NCBI GenBank assembly: GCA_028712015.1
Contig: JAQTRB010000095.1
Location: forward strand, 1 to 6,627
Length of the DNA: 6,627 bases
Direction: 5' to 3'
From: Syntrophales bacterium
GTDB taxonomy: Bacteria; Desulfobacterota; Syntrophia; Syntrophales; UBA5619
In this document: piece by piece, positions 1 to 5,835 of the stretch
How the letters are laid out: each line of letters opens with the position of its first letter
Position numbering within the stretch: position 1 is the stretch's first letter
Made by a program: the position numbers and the translations under genes
Notes under the pieces: model-generated
Seen by the model: only the letters and a program-made list of their open reading frames with translations
Databases searched by the model: none
Told to the model about the DNA's origin: nothing

Positions 1-134
1 TTCCGGTAGGACTCGTAAGAGTCGGGGCTGAGGTTCCGGTCCACCTGCTTCAGGAGAGCCGTGCCGTCCACGGCATAAACCGGCAGGGCGATGCAGAGTG
101 ACAGGAAAACGATGATCGTTTTGATGATTCGCAT
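1..134 (-). CDS. Outer-membrane lipoprotein-sorting (LolA-like) protein, N-terminal fragment
   Basis: The gene starts at ATG 134-132 and runs off the left edge, leaving 44 codons. The product begins MRIIKTIIVFLSLCIALPVYA, a signal peptide with a charged start, a hydrophobic core and a likely cut after VYA, followed by LLKQVDRNLSPDSYESYR. That mature start resembles periplasmic 'outer membrane lipoprotein-sorting proteins' of the LolA superfamily, which carry or process lipoproteins between the inner and outer membranes. A strong ribosome site, AAAAGGAGA (140-148), overlaps the stop codon of the upstream permease. The 12-bp gap and coupling place it third in the ABC transporter operon. The secretion signal is seen directly. 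The family call rests on a short stretch plus the ABC-permease neighbourhood, where such genes commonly occur. The rest of the protein is not visible. Confidence 0.68.
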   Translation of the reverse strand, partial: MRIIKTIIVFLSLCIALPVYAVDGTALLKQVDRNLSPDSYESYR

Positions 135-146
135 GACAGTCTCCTT

Positions 147-1385
147 TTACGTGTGCCTGAGCGCCTGGATCGGCTCCATCCGCGACGCCTTGAAGGCGGG
201 CTGAAGGCTGGCGATGACCGAGACGACAATGACCGTGGCCGAGATCATGAGGACGTCGGCCGGGGAAACGCCGGCCTGGAGGATGAGCCCCTGCTGCTGG
301 CCGAAGTTATAAGTGAGTTCGAGGGCGTTGAGGATGTAGACCAAGGCGATCCCGACGAGATCGCCGATCAAGGCGCCGACCACCCCCATACAGAATCCTT
401 CGATCACAAACATGTTCAGGATCTTTCCGGGAAGCGTGCCGATCGCGGCGATCGTGCCGATCTCCCGGATCCGTTCGTAGACCGCCATGATCATGACGTT
501 CATGATGCTGATCAGGACAATGGCGATGAGCATCAGCCTGATGAAAAAGGTCATCACGTCGATCATCCGGGCAATGTTGAAGAAGGGCGAGAGTTTCTCC
601 CAGATGTGGAGCTCGAAAATCGGTTTCCCCTGCTGATTGGATTCCCGGGCCAGAAGGCCGTCCAGCTTTTCGCCGAAGGCGGCGAGCTTTCCGAAGTCCT
701 TGAGGCGGACGGCATATTCGCTCACCTGCCGGCCCTCCATCCGCAGGAGTTCCCGGGCGTCGTCCAGGTGGATGTATCCGTCCCGGCCGCCCGGGCCGGT
801 GGCGCTCTCCATCACGCCCGTCACAATGAACTGCTTGCCGTTTACGGAGCCGTCGGCGTTCGTGGCCACGATGACCGCCGCGTCGCCGGGCTTGACCTTC
901 ATCCCCCGGGCCAAAAGCTCGGGAATCAGGATCCCGCCCGGCTTCAGATCCTTGCTTCCTTCGGTGACCCGGCCGGGGAGAAGCGGAACGGTCTTGAACT
1001 CCCGTTCCGGAACGATGGCAGTGAGTCGGATACTCGATGTCTCGGTAAAATTGCTGAACATACCGCCGAACTTCACCCGCGGCGAGTAGGCCTCGATCTC
1101 GGGTTGGGCGTCGAGGATCTTCTCCAGCCGGTCGATGGCGCCGTTCTTCAAATTGAGGTTCAAAGGGAGGGTCTCGATGGAGGCGACGAATCCTTTGCGG
1201 TGCACCTGGAGGTGGCCCAGCATCGAATCGGTGATCTGGCCGATCATCATGTTCTTGAAGGAACCGGAAATGGAGACAAAGGCCAGGACGAAGACCACGC
1301 CCACGGTGATCAGCGAGGCGGTCAGAAGCGTCCGCCTTTTATAGCGGAGCAGATTCCGGATTGCGATTTTAAAGAGATTTCCCAT
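147..1385 (-). CDS. ABC transporter permease, LolC/LolE- or MacB-like FtsX family
   Basis: This is a 412-aa inner-membrane permease with the FtsX/MacB layout. A cytoplasmic amphipathic start (NLFKIAIRNLLRYKRRT) leads into helix 1 (about residues 19-40). A large periplasmic MacB_PCD-type domain follows (about 45-275), then helices 2 (278-301), 3 (about 322-352) and 4 (377-394). The stretch YERIREIGTIAAIG after helix 2 (303 onward) and the tail RMEPIQALR are typical of the FtsX domain and its contact with the ATPase. With its partner ATPase it should extrude or release lipoproteins or another envelope substrate. The start is ATG 1385 because AAAGGAGG (1394-1401) sits 8 nt upstream; an in-frame upstream ATG at 1475 lies well inside the ATPase gene and is unlikely. 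It overlaps the ATPase gene by 17 bp. The substrate cannot be read from sequence. Confidence 0.93.
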   Translation of the reverse strand: MGNLFKIAIRNLLRYKRRTLLTASLITVGVVFVLAFVSISGSFKNMMIGQITDSMLGHLQVHRKGFVASIETLPLNLNLKNGAIDRLEKILDAQPEIEAYSPRVKFGGMFSNFTETSSIRLTAIVPEREFKTVPLLPGRVTEGSKDLKPGGILIPELLARGMKVKPGDAAVIVATNADGSVNGKQFIVTGVMESATGPGGRDGYIHLDDARELLRMEGRQVSEYAVRLKDFGKLAAFGEKLDGLLARESNQQGKPIFELHIWEKLSPFFNIARMIDVMTFFIRLMLIAIVLISIMNVMIMAVYERIREIGTIAAIGTLPGKILNMFVIEGFCMGVVGALIGDLVGIALVYILNALELTYNFGQQQGLILQAGVSPADVLMISATVIVVSVIASLQPAFKASRMEPIQALRHT

Positions 1386-2082
1386 GGCCGTTTCCTCCTT
1401 TGCCTTTATCCTCGTTGAGTTTTCCGTCTTCGAGTGTGAAGATCGTTTCCGCCTCTCCGACGATCTTCGGGTCATGGGTCGAGAAGATGAACGTGGTATT
1501 GAATTCGTCCCGCATCTTTTTCATCAGATTGAGAACCATGTAAGCCGTATCGTGGTCCAGATTGGCGGTCGGTTCATCCGCGAGGACCAGTTTGGGGTTC
1601 GTCACCAGCGCCCGGGCGACGGCCACCCGTTGCTTCTGTCCTCCCGAGATCTGGTCGGGCTTTTTATCCCGCTGGTCCGCCATCCCTACGGCAGCCAGCA
1701 GGGCAGTCACCCTTTTTTGCCGCTCCACGGGCGCGACCTTCTGGACCATCAAAAGCGGATATTCGATGTTCTCGTAGACCGTCAAGACCGGCAAGAGGTT
1801 GAAGTCCTGAAAGATGAAACCGATGTTTTTGCCCCGGAACTCGGCGCTCGCCCTGCGGTCCAAGGCGGCTACGTCCGTATCGGCAACTGTTAGAGTACCC
1901 TCGGTTGGCTTGTCCAGGCAGCCGATCAGGTTCAAAAGGGTCGTCTTGCCGCTCCCCGAAGGCCCGATGAATGAGACGAACGACGCTGGTTCGATTTCGA
2001 AACTGACGCCCCGGAGGGCCTGGATATCCACCTCCCCCACCCGATACGTCTTGGTGATCTGTTTTGCTGAAATCAGTGCCAC
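1369..2082 (-). CDS. ABC transporter ATP-binding protein, LolD family
   Basis: This is a 237-aa nucleotide-binding subunit that powers the adjacent permease. The motifs are complete and in order: Walker A GPSGSGKTT (residues 40-48), Q-loop Q92, signature SGGQ (146-149) followed by KQRVAVARAL, Walker B LVLADEP with D169/E170, D-loop NLD, and switch histidine H203 in FSTHD. The start ALISAKQITKTYRVGEVDIQALRGV is typical of the LolD/MacB/FtsE group. I chose the GTG start at 2082-2080 because AAAAGGAGGG (2091-2100) lies 8 nt upstream and the N-terminus then matches the usual family length. ATG 2112 is possible with a weaker GAAGGG site. ATG 2199 sits almost on the predicted -10 element and is unlikely. 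The C-terminal tail is Gly/Lys-rich. It is the first gene of the operon. Confidence 0.94.
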   Translation of the reverse strand: MALISAKQITKTYRVGEVDIQALRGVSFEIEPASFVSFIGPSGSGKTTLLNLIGCLDKPTEGTLTVADTDVAALDRRASAEFRGKNIGFIFQDFNLLPVLTVYENIEYPLLMVQKVAPVERQKRVTALLAAVGMADQRDKKPDQISGGQKQRVAVARALVTNPKLVLADEPTANLDHDTAYMVLNLMKKMRDEFNTTFIFSTHDPKIVGEAETIFTLEDGKLNEDKGKGGNGHGKSL

Positions 2083-2090
2083 TGTCCACG

Positions 2091-2100
2091 CCCTCCTTTT
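2091..2100 (-). promoter_or_regulatory. Strong Shine-Dalgarno site deciding a GTG start
   Basis: On the minus strand the sequence reads AAAAGGAGGG, then 8 nt, then GTG GCA CTG. The match and spacing are near ideal and favour GTG 2082 over the in-frame ATG codons at 2112 and 2199 for the ATPase gene. The choice is inferred from spacing and from the family's typical N-terminus. Confidence 0.75.
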
Positions 2101-2203
2101 GTTCTGATCCATACGAACCCTTCCATCATCAGTCGTTTCCCCTTTCCCCGTCTTTGAAACCGCAGGAAAGACCGCAATAGCGGAAGCTGTCCCGATCAAT
2201 TTT

Positions 2204-2212
2204 ATTCTATCA
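2204..2212 (-). promoter_or_regulatory. Extended -10 promoter for the lipoprotein ABC operon
   Basis: Read leftward, the sequence contains TGATAGAAT, which is an extended -10 (TG-N-TAGAAT, 5 of 6 to TATAAT). The -35 region is poor: TTCGAC at 2228-2233 with an 18-nt spacer is the nearest candidate. The start of transcription would fall near 2197, giving a leader of about 115 nt before the GTG at 2082. This is a prediction from consensus matching only. Confidence 0.45.
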
Positions 2213-2220
2213 CAAAACAG

Positions 2221-2258
2221 CGGGAAGGTCGAAGCATCAGCGCGTCGCGCTTTTCCCG
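2221..2258. repeat. Nested inverted repeat in the divergent intergenic region
   Basis: Outer arms CGGGAA (2221-2226) and TTCCCG (2253-2258) enclose an inner, almost continuous palindrome GCGCG-T-CGCGC (2240-2250). It lies just upstream of the leftward extended -10 promoter, overlapping where a -35 or activator site would be. It could be an operator or a chance G+C-rich palindrome. No T-run follows in either direction that would make a convincing terminator. Confidence 0.35.
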
Positions 2259-2278
2259 TCTTCAGTCGGCGACCCCGC

Positions 2279-2302
2279 CGGTCCGTCCCGGCAAAAGGAC
2301 CG
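2279..2302. repeat. Inverted repeat CGGTCC / GGACCG
   Basis: Six-base arms (2279-2284 and 2297-2302) are separated by 12 nt (GTCCCGGCAAAA). The repeat lies in the non-coding stretch between the two divergent units, about 50 bp upstream of the arsR -35 element. No T-run follows. The function is unknown. This repeat, the nested palindrome and the two predicted promoters are all I see in the 330-bp gap. Confidence 0.3.
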
Positions 2303-2349
2303 TGCGCCAGAGCCGTTCATTTTCGGTGCCCGTTTTTTCAGGAACGGCC

Positions 2350-2377
2350 TTGACAGGGGACAGGGCATTATTATATT
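2350..2377 (+). promoter_or_regulatory. Sigma70-type promoter of arsR
   Basis: A perfect -35 TTGACA (2350-2355), a 16-nt spacer and -10 TATATT (2372-2377, 5 of 6) point rightward to arsR. The predicted transcription start near 2384 leaves a leader of roughly 29 nt before the ATG at 2413. The -10 element is overlapped by the palindrome at 2375-2394, as expected for a promoter that a bound repressor would block. Confidence 0.75.
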
Positions 2378-2394
2378 TGCATGTAAACGCAAAT
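2375..2394. promoter_or_regulatory. Probable ArsR operator (ATTTGC-N8-GCAAAT)
   Basis: Perfect 6-bp arms ATTTGC (2375-2380) and GCAAAT (2389-2394) flank ATGTAAAC, overlapping the -10 and the predicted transcription start. A further TTGCA/TGCAA pair (2377-2381 and 2396-2400) suggests an extended or second half-site. AT-rich TTGCA-type palindromes at this place are known for ArsR/SmtB repressors. The repeat is seen directly; its assignment to this ArsR is inference from position. Confidence 0.65.
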
Positions 2395-2412
2395 GTGCAA
2401 GAAAGGGAAGCC

Positions 2413-2814
2413 ATGAACGCAGAGCCGAAACACGCCAGAAAGGAGAATCTTGATCGCCTGCTCTCCCCGCAACTCTTCAAAGCCATCGGCGATCCAAACC
2501 GGATTGCCATCCTTCGCGACCTCAGCAAAAGATGCGCCCCCCTGACCGTCGGCCAGATCGCCGGGGGATTGCCGGTGGACGTCTCGGTGGTTTCTCGGCA
2601 CCTGGCGCTTCTCCGCGACGCCGACATTCTGATCGCCCGTAAGGAGGGCAAGGAGGTCCGCTACTCCCTCAATTCGCGAAACCTGGTCGGGACCCTAAGG
2701 GCCATTGCCGACGCCTTCGAGGCCTGCTGTCCCGAGGAGTGCGTCATGGGCGATGAGACGAATGCCCAGCCAAAGGGGCTTCGGATTCGGAAAAACAAGG
2801 GCGGTTCACGGTAA
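2413..2814 (+). CDS. arsR: ArsR/SmtB-family metalloregulator
   Basis: This 133-aa winged-helix repressor should release its operator on binding arsenite or antimonite. The ArsR core is clear: LFKAIGDPNRIAILRDL (about 21-37), the helix-turn-helix around LTVGQIA...VSVVSRHLALLRDADI (44-72), and the wing ARKEGKEVRYSL (75-86). Cys41 is the only cysteine near the canonical helix-3 metal site; the classic C-V-C pair is absent. Instead C105, C106 and C110 form a C-terminal CC-x3-C cluster, reminiscent of Acidithiobacillus-type ArsR, which binds As(III) through C-terminal cysteines. The start is ATG 2413, preceded by AAAGGGAAG and lying just after the predicted promoter and operator; an upstream in-frame ATG at 2302 lies before the promoter. 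The tail after residue 114 is basic and probably disordered. It is first in a two-gene unit with the DUF2703 gene. Confidence 0.92.
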   Translation: MNAEPKHARKENLDRLLSPQLFKAIGDPNRIAILRDLSKRCAPLTVGQIAGGLPVDVSVVSRHLALLRDADILIARKEGKEVRYSLNSRNLVGTLRAIADAFEACCPEECVMGDETNAQPKGLRIRKNKGGSR

Positions 2815-2841
2815 CAGCGGGACCGGCGTTAGACCAATCAA

Positions 2842-2858
2842 ACCCGAGCTGTCCGGGT
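2842..2858 (+). other. Small stem-loop between arsR and the DUF2703 gene
   Basis: ACCCG (2842-2846) pairs with CGGGT (2854-2858) around a 7-nt loop in the 97-bp spacer. No T-run follows, so it is not a terminator. It might tune expression of the downstream gene or stabilise processed mRNA, but it may equally be chance. No separate promoter is obvious in the spacer. Confidence 0.25.
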
Positions 2859-2911
2859 CTCAGGTTCATCAACCGGACGTCCCCGATTCAATAAGAAAGG
2901 AAAGCCTATCC

Positions 2912-3505
2912 ATGGAAAACAAGAAGAATGCGGAATTGTTCACGATGGCACCGGAGAACGGCTGCGGATGCGGAGGCAACACCACCGACGCAACGGAAGG
3001 AGACACCGCCGCCGAGCCGACAATGAAAAAGGTGTTGGCGGTCGAACTGCTCGTCATCGACCTGACCACCTGCGCACGCTGCGTCCCCACGGGCGATCAG
3101 TTGCAGCAGGCCGTCCGCCTGCTCGAACCGGTGGCCGAGTCACTGGGAATCGAATTGAGACATCGCCAGATCGTCGTACAGACGCCGCAGGAGGCCAAGG
3201 ACCACGCCCTGTTGAGTTCACCGACGATCAGGCTCAACGGCCGCGATATCGAACAGGACATCCGCGAGTCCCTCTGCGAATCCTGCGGGGATCTGACCGA
3301 GAACAACACCCTGGTGGACTGCCGCGAGTGGCACTACCGCGGCAAGGTATACCCCGCGGCGCCGCTGTCCTTGCTGGTCGAGGCGATCATGACCGCCATG
3401 CTGAAGATCGACGAACCACCGGTCGTCCCCCAGCCCCTTGAAGCATTGCCGGAGAACCTTGAACGGTACTTCGCCAACAAGAAGCTCCCGATGAGCTGCT
3501 GCTGA
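2912..3505 (+). CDS. DUF2703 family thioredoxin-like, cysteine-rich protein
   Basis: This 197-aa protein appears cytoplasmic, with no signal peptide or membrane helix. The first 40 residues are a loose tail holding CGCGG (C18, C20). A thioredoxin-like core follows: strand LAVELLVIDL, then T-CARC (C54-x2-C57), a helix (63-78), the segment SSPTIRLNG (102-110) whose Ser-Pro resembles the cis-proline loop, then C122-x2-C125 and C137. The protein ends SCC (C196, C197). I recognise the core as DUF2703 (PF10865), a family of unknown function often seen beside arsenic genes in anaerobes. The start is ATG 2912 with AAAGGA 10 nt upstream; earlier in-frame ATGs lie inside arsR. Co-transcription with arsR and nine thiols suggest arsenic binding, transfer or thiol exchange, which is inference. 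An intrinsic terminator follows. Confidence 0.85.
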   Translation: MENKKNAELFTMAPENGCGCGGNTTDATEGDTAAEPTMKKVLAVELLVIDLTTCARCVPTGDQLQQAVRLLEPVAESLGIELRHRQIVVQTPQEAKDHALLSSPTIRLNGRDIEQDIRESLCESCGDLTENNTLVDCREWHYRGKVYPAAPLSLLVEAIMTAMLKIDEPPVVPQPLEALPENLERYFANKKLPMSCC

Positions 3506-3520
3506 ACAGCGGGATCCGTT

Positions 3521-3554
3521 AATCACCCAGGGTCTCGTGCGCCGGTGATTTTTT
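3521..3554 (+). terminator. Intrinsic terminator after the arsR-DUF2703 unit
   Basis: AATCACC (3521-3527) pairs with GGTGATT (3544-3550), giving a 7-bp stem with a 16-nt loop, and six T residues (3549-3554) follow. It ends the rightward transcript. The T-run abuts and enters the stop codon of the convergent CDF gene, so the rightward unit's 3' end touches that gene. The leftward strand has no matching U-tract, so it looks one-directional. Confidence 0.65.
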
Positions 3555-4489
3555 CAATTGCAGTGGCTGCAATGCTCCATCTCCCCGGCCGACGCCGGCA
3601 GGATCTGGAGTGTCGTATGGTTGATTCCGTACTTGTGCAGCAGCATCTCCTGGACGGCACGGATGATGGTTTCGTGGTCTGGGTTATCCTCTCCGGAGAC
3701 CAGATGGGCGGAGAGCAGCTTCTGTTCGGAACCGGTCTCCCAGATGTGGAGATCGTTCACCTCCGACACGGCGGGGATCGTCAATAGGTCATTCTTGACC
3801 TGAAGGAAATCGATACCCGGGGGTACAGCGTCCAGGAGTGAATTGACCGCCTGCCGGACAATCTTGTAGATTTCGCGGGCGATAACCAGACAGATCAACA
3901 GGGAGAGGATCGGATCGACGAGACGCCAGCCGAAAAACAGGATCAGCAGGGCGCCGACGATTACCGCGAGGGAGAACAGGGAGTCCTGAAGCGAATGGAG
4001 CCAGGCGCTTTTCAGGTTGATGTTCCGTGCCGCGACCTTCTGCAGCAGGAGCGTAGCCGCCCCGTTCCCGACAAATGCCACGACGGCGACCCACAGCATC
4101 GTCTGGCCGGGGACCTCCGCCGGCGCCGTGAATCGCTTGACGGTTTCCCAAAAGACGAAGGCGATCACCACGGACAGACCGATGCTGTTGACAAAGGCGG
4201 CGATGAACTCGATCTTCCGATAGCCGTAGGTCTTCCGCTCGTTGGCGGGACGGCGGGCCACCTTCTCCGCCCAGTAGCTGAACAGCATGTGGGCGATGTC
4301 GCTCAAATTGTGAACGGCATCCGAGATCAACGCCATGCTCTGGATCAGCAGACCGAACACCAGTTCGAAAGCCACAATCCCGCCATTGATCACGATGGCC
4401 AGGATCAGGTTCTTCAGCGAAGCCGGCGGTTCATGACTATGGCTGTGACCGGGGCTATGCTCTTGATCGTGGCTGTATTCCATGTTCAT
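3554..4489 (-). CDS. Cation diffusion facilitator (CzcD/ZnT-type) metal efflux transporter
   Basis: This 311-aa inner-membrane antiporter probably exports Zn(II), Co(II), Cd(II) or a similar divalent ion using the proton gradient. Six helices lie between about residues 27 and 212. The TM2 signature SDAVHNLSD holds D57, H60 and D64. The TM5 motif HSLQD (H165-x3-D169) completes the HxxxD/HxxxD site typical of zinc-type CDFs. A C-terminal cytoplasmic domain (about 213-300) includes DLHIWETGSEQKLLSAHLV. The N-terminus is His-rich (H7, H11, H15, H17, H19) and the C-terminus ends HCSHCN. Start ATG 4489 has a weak AGAGAA site; ATG 4483 two codons later is possible. It is the last gene of the leftward operon, 36 nt after the ferredoxin-like gene. 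Arsenite is not a known CDF substrate, so it probably broadens the operon's metal range. Confidence 0.93.
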   Translation of the reverse strand: MNMEYSHDQEHSPGHSHSHEPPASLKNLILAIVINGGIVAFELVFGLLIQSMALISDAVHNLSDIAHMLFSYWAEKVARRPANERKTYGYRKIEFIAAFVNSIGLSVVIAFVFWETVKRFTAPAEVPGQTMLWVAVVAFVGNGAATLLLQKVAARNINLKSAWLHSLQDSLFSLAVIVGALLILFFGWRLVDPILSLLICLVIAREIYKIVRQAVNSLLDAVPPGIDFLQVKNDLLTIPAVSEVNDLHIWETGSEQKLLSAHLVSGEDNPDHETIIRAVQEMLLHKYGINHTTLQILPASAGEMEHCSHCN

Positions 4490-4525
4490 TTCTCTGTTAC
4501 TTTCTCAGACCCGCAGGAACGGAAA

Positions 4526-4729
4526 TCAGCGCATTTCGACGGCATTACCGCAGCATGCCGTTGAGCAGAGGCCGCATCCATCGCATCTTTCATGGTCGAA
4601 AGCGATCCTGCCGCCGAGCGGTTCCGCATCATCTTCGACATAGGCAACCGCTCCGCGCGAACAGACCTCGATGGCTTTGCACAGCGCCTTGACTGCCGGA
4701 CATTTCCTCTTGTCAAGATAGGGTCTCAT
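4526..4729 (-). CDS. Small 4Fe-4S ferredoxin-like protein
   Basis: This 67-aa protein starts at ATG 4729, only 2 nt after the stop of the CcdA-like gene, so translation is probably coupled (upstream GGAT is a weak ribosome site). It has eight cysteines: C10, C17 and C23 in a non-standard Cx6Cx5C first half, and C49-x2-C52-x2-C55-x3-C59-C60 in a textbook [4Fe-4S] motif (CDGCGLCSTACCG). Between them lies EPLGGRIAFD (36-45). Eight cysteines would suffice for two clusters, but the first motif departs from CxxCxxC, so one or two clusters are possible. It is an electron carrier or Fe-S domain by family knowledge. Its partner is probably the neighbouring membrane CcdA-like protein, which is inference from gene order. 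It lacks a signal peptide and should be cytoplasmic. Confidence 0.85.
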   Translation of the reverse strand: MRPYLDKRKCPAVKALCKAIEVCSRGAVAYVEDDAEPLGGRIAFDHERCDGCGLCSTACCGNAVEMR

Positions 4730-4731
4730 GG

Positions 4732-5439
4732 TTATCCGATCAAAAATGGACTGCCGATAAAATAAATTCCCAGAAGGCCGATCACGAGCCCGGCGCTCTT
4801 CCGGAAAAATCCCCCGGAACCGATCCAGGTCTCGTTTTCCGTCAAGCGGCGGACTGCCGCGGTCGAGCTGCCCGCAATCACGATGGGGAGGCAGTGGCCC
4901 AACGCGAAAAGCAGGATCAGCATGACGCCGGTCAGAACCTGCTGCTGAACCGTGATGATCGCCAGGATCGGCGCAATGAAGCCGAAGGTGCAGGATCCCG
5001 ACAGAACCCCGTAGGCCAGCCCCAGCAGAAATGCCCCATGGAGGCCCTTGACGTTCAGCTTCTGCAGGCGGCTGCCGGAGAGGTTGCACTTCTCCACGCC
5101 GAGCATCCCCAAAGCCACCCAGATCAGAACCAGTCCGACGATGATTTGCCAGTAGCTGCCGACATCCCCGAGCATACGGCCCAACAGCGCGCAGATCATG
5201 CCGATCACGGCAATCGTTATGAACAACCCCGCGGTAAAAAGGATGGCGTATTGCGCCGCCTGTTTCGGCTGAAGGGCCTTCTCCTGCCCGGCCACATAGG
5301 CCACGATCAAAGGGATCGAGGCCAGATGACAGGGGCTGAACAGGACGCTGACCATCCCCCACAAAAAGCAGCCCAATGCCGCCAGATAGATCGCGCCGGT
5401 AATCCAATCGTTGATGGTGATAAAAAATTGTGCCAGCAT
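4732..5439 (-). CDS. CcdA/DsbD-family membrane thiol-redox protein (ArsG-like)
   Basis: This is a 235-aa polytopic inner-membrane protein with about six hydrophobic helices. The two CcdA-family redox cysteines are present at equivalent places of the two half-repeats: C37 in FSPCHLASIPLI (helix 1) and C150 in SGSCTFGFIAPIL (helix 4). Such proteins pass reducing equivalents from cytoplasmic thioredoxin to a periplasmic thiol partner. Here the partner is probably the thioredoxin-like protein encoded 6 nt upstream. Some database families name close relatives in arsenic operons 'ArsG' (aromatic arsenical efflux), so a transport role is an alternative. The start is ATG 5439. It has no good ribosome site (upstream A-rich), so coupling to the preceding TAG at 5446 is likely. 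The next gene begins 2 nt after its stop. Confidence 0.87.
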   Translation of the reverse strand: MLAQFFITINDWITGAIYLAALGCFLWGMVSVLFSPCHLASIPLIVAYVAGQEKALQPKQAAQYAILFTAGLFITIAVIGMICALLGRMLGDVGSYWQIIVGLVLIWVALGMLGVEKCNLSGSRLQKLNVKGLHGAFLLGLAYGVLSGSCTFGFIAPILAIITVQQQVLTGVMLILLFALGHCLPIVIAGSSTAAVRRLTENETWIGSGGFFRKSAGLVIGLLGIYFIGSPFLIG

Positions 5440-5445
5440 TTTTTT

Positions 5446-5835
5446 CTATTTTACGCCCATGTCTTTGAGCCTGCGGACGATCTCTTCCTCGTTCAGAAAT
5501 CCCAGGTGACGAAAAACCTCTTTGCCCTCCTTGTCGAAGAAGATCTGCGTGGGGATCCCCCGGATGCCGAAACGGTGGGCCGGTTTCGAGTCCTCCCAGA
5601 CGTCGAGAAAAACAATGGCAGCTCTCCCGGCATACTCTTTTTCCAGCCTTACCAGGATCGGGGCCATCATCTTGCAGGGGATGCATTTTTTAGCGCCCAG
5701 ATCGACCATCGTAACCATCCCCTTGACGGGAATCTCCGGCTGCGCCGCGGCGTCAAGAGCCTCCGACCGTGCCAACATCAGCAGACAGGACATGCAGAAA
5801 ATACCGACGACTATTTTATGATATCCGGTTTTCAT
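5446..5835 (-). CDS. Secreted or membrane-anchored thioredoxin-like protein
   Basis: This 129-aa protein starts with a basic MKTGYHK and a hydrophobic stretch (8-22, VVGIFCMSCLLMLA). That is a signal peptide or anchor, placing the domain in the periplasm. It lacks a clean lipobox. The thioredoxin core carries the active site C51-I-P-C54 followed by KMMAPILVRLEKEY, the strand AIVFLDVWED, and cis-proline P95 in GIRGIPTQIFF, then GKEVFRHLGFLNEEEI. Family knowledge says it exchanges disulfides or thiols in the envelope, and the CcdA-like protein encoded directly downstream would keep it reduced. I chose ATG 5835 because GGGGA lies about 8 nt upstream and a normal signal peptide results; ATG 5862 (138 aa) is an alternative with a poor ribosome site. 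Reduction of arsenate or of arsenic-bound thiols is a possible role, not shown. Confidence 0.88.
   Translation of the reverse strand: MKTGYHKIVVGIFCMSCLLMLARSEALDAAAQPEIPVKGMVTMVDLGAKKCIPCKMMAPILVRLEKEYAGRAAIVFLDVWEDSKPAHRFGIRGIPTQIFFDKEGKEVFRHLGFLNEEEIVRRLKDMGVK

Noticed and set aside
153..1418. Long plus-strand open frame (421 codons) opposite the permease
   Set aside because: It is the antisense shadow of the clear FtsX permease. The translation is rich in D, E, H, G and R with no recognisable domain, and G+C-rich codons commonly open such frames.
2322..2339. T-run (TTTTTT) upstream of arsR as a terminator
   Set aside because: No stable stem directly precedes it, and no rightward gene lies upstream that would need termination.
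2302..2412. Upstream N-terminal extension of ArsR from an ATG at 2302
   Set aside because: It would begin before the predicted -35/-10 promoter and translate through the operator. The ArsR family core begins right after ATG 2413.
2262..2651. Minus-strand 129-codon frame overlapping arsR and its promoter
   Set aside because: It runs across the arsR promoter and helix-turn-helix region on the opposite strand, shows no family features, and the ArsR reading is unambiguous.
2705..2911. Upstream N-terminal extension of the DUF2703 protein
   Set aside because: The extension overlaps arsR out of frame and crosses the spacer. A ribosome site precedes ATG 2912.
4526..5686. Single 386-codon minus-strand frame covering the ferredoxin, CcdA-like and thioredoxin regions
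   Set aside because: Only its last 67 codons are a real gene (the ferredoxin-like protein). The upstream part runs out of frame through the well-supported CcdA-like and thioredoxin genes and resembles no protein.
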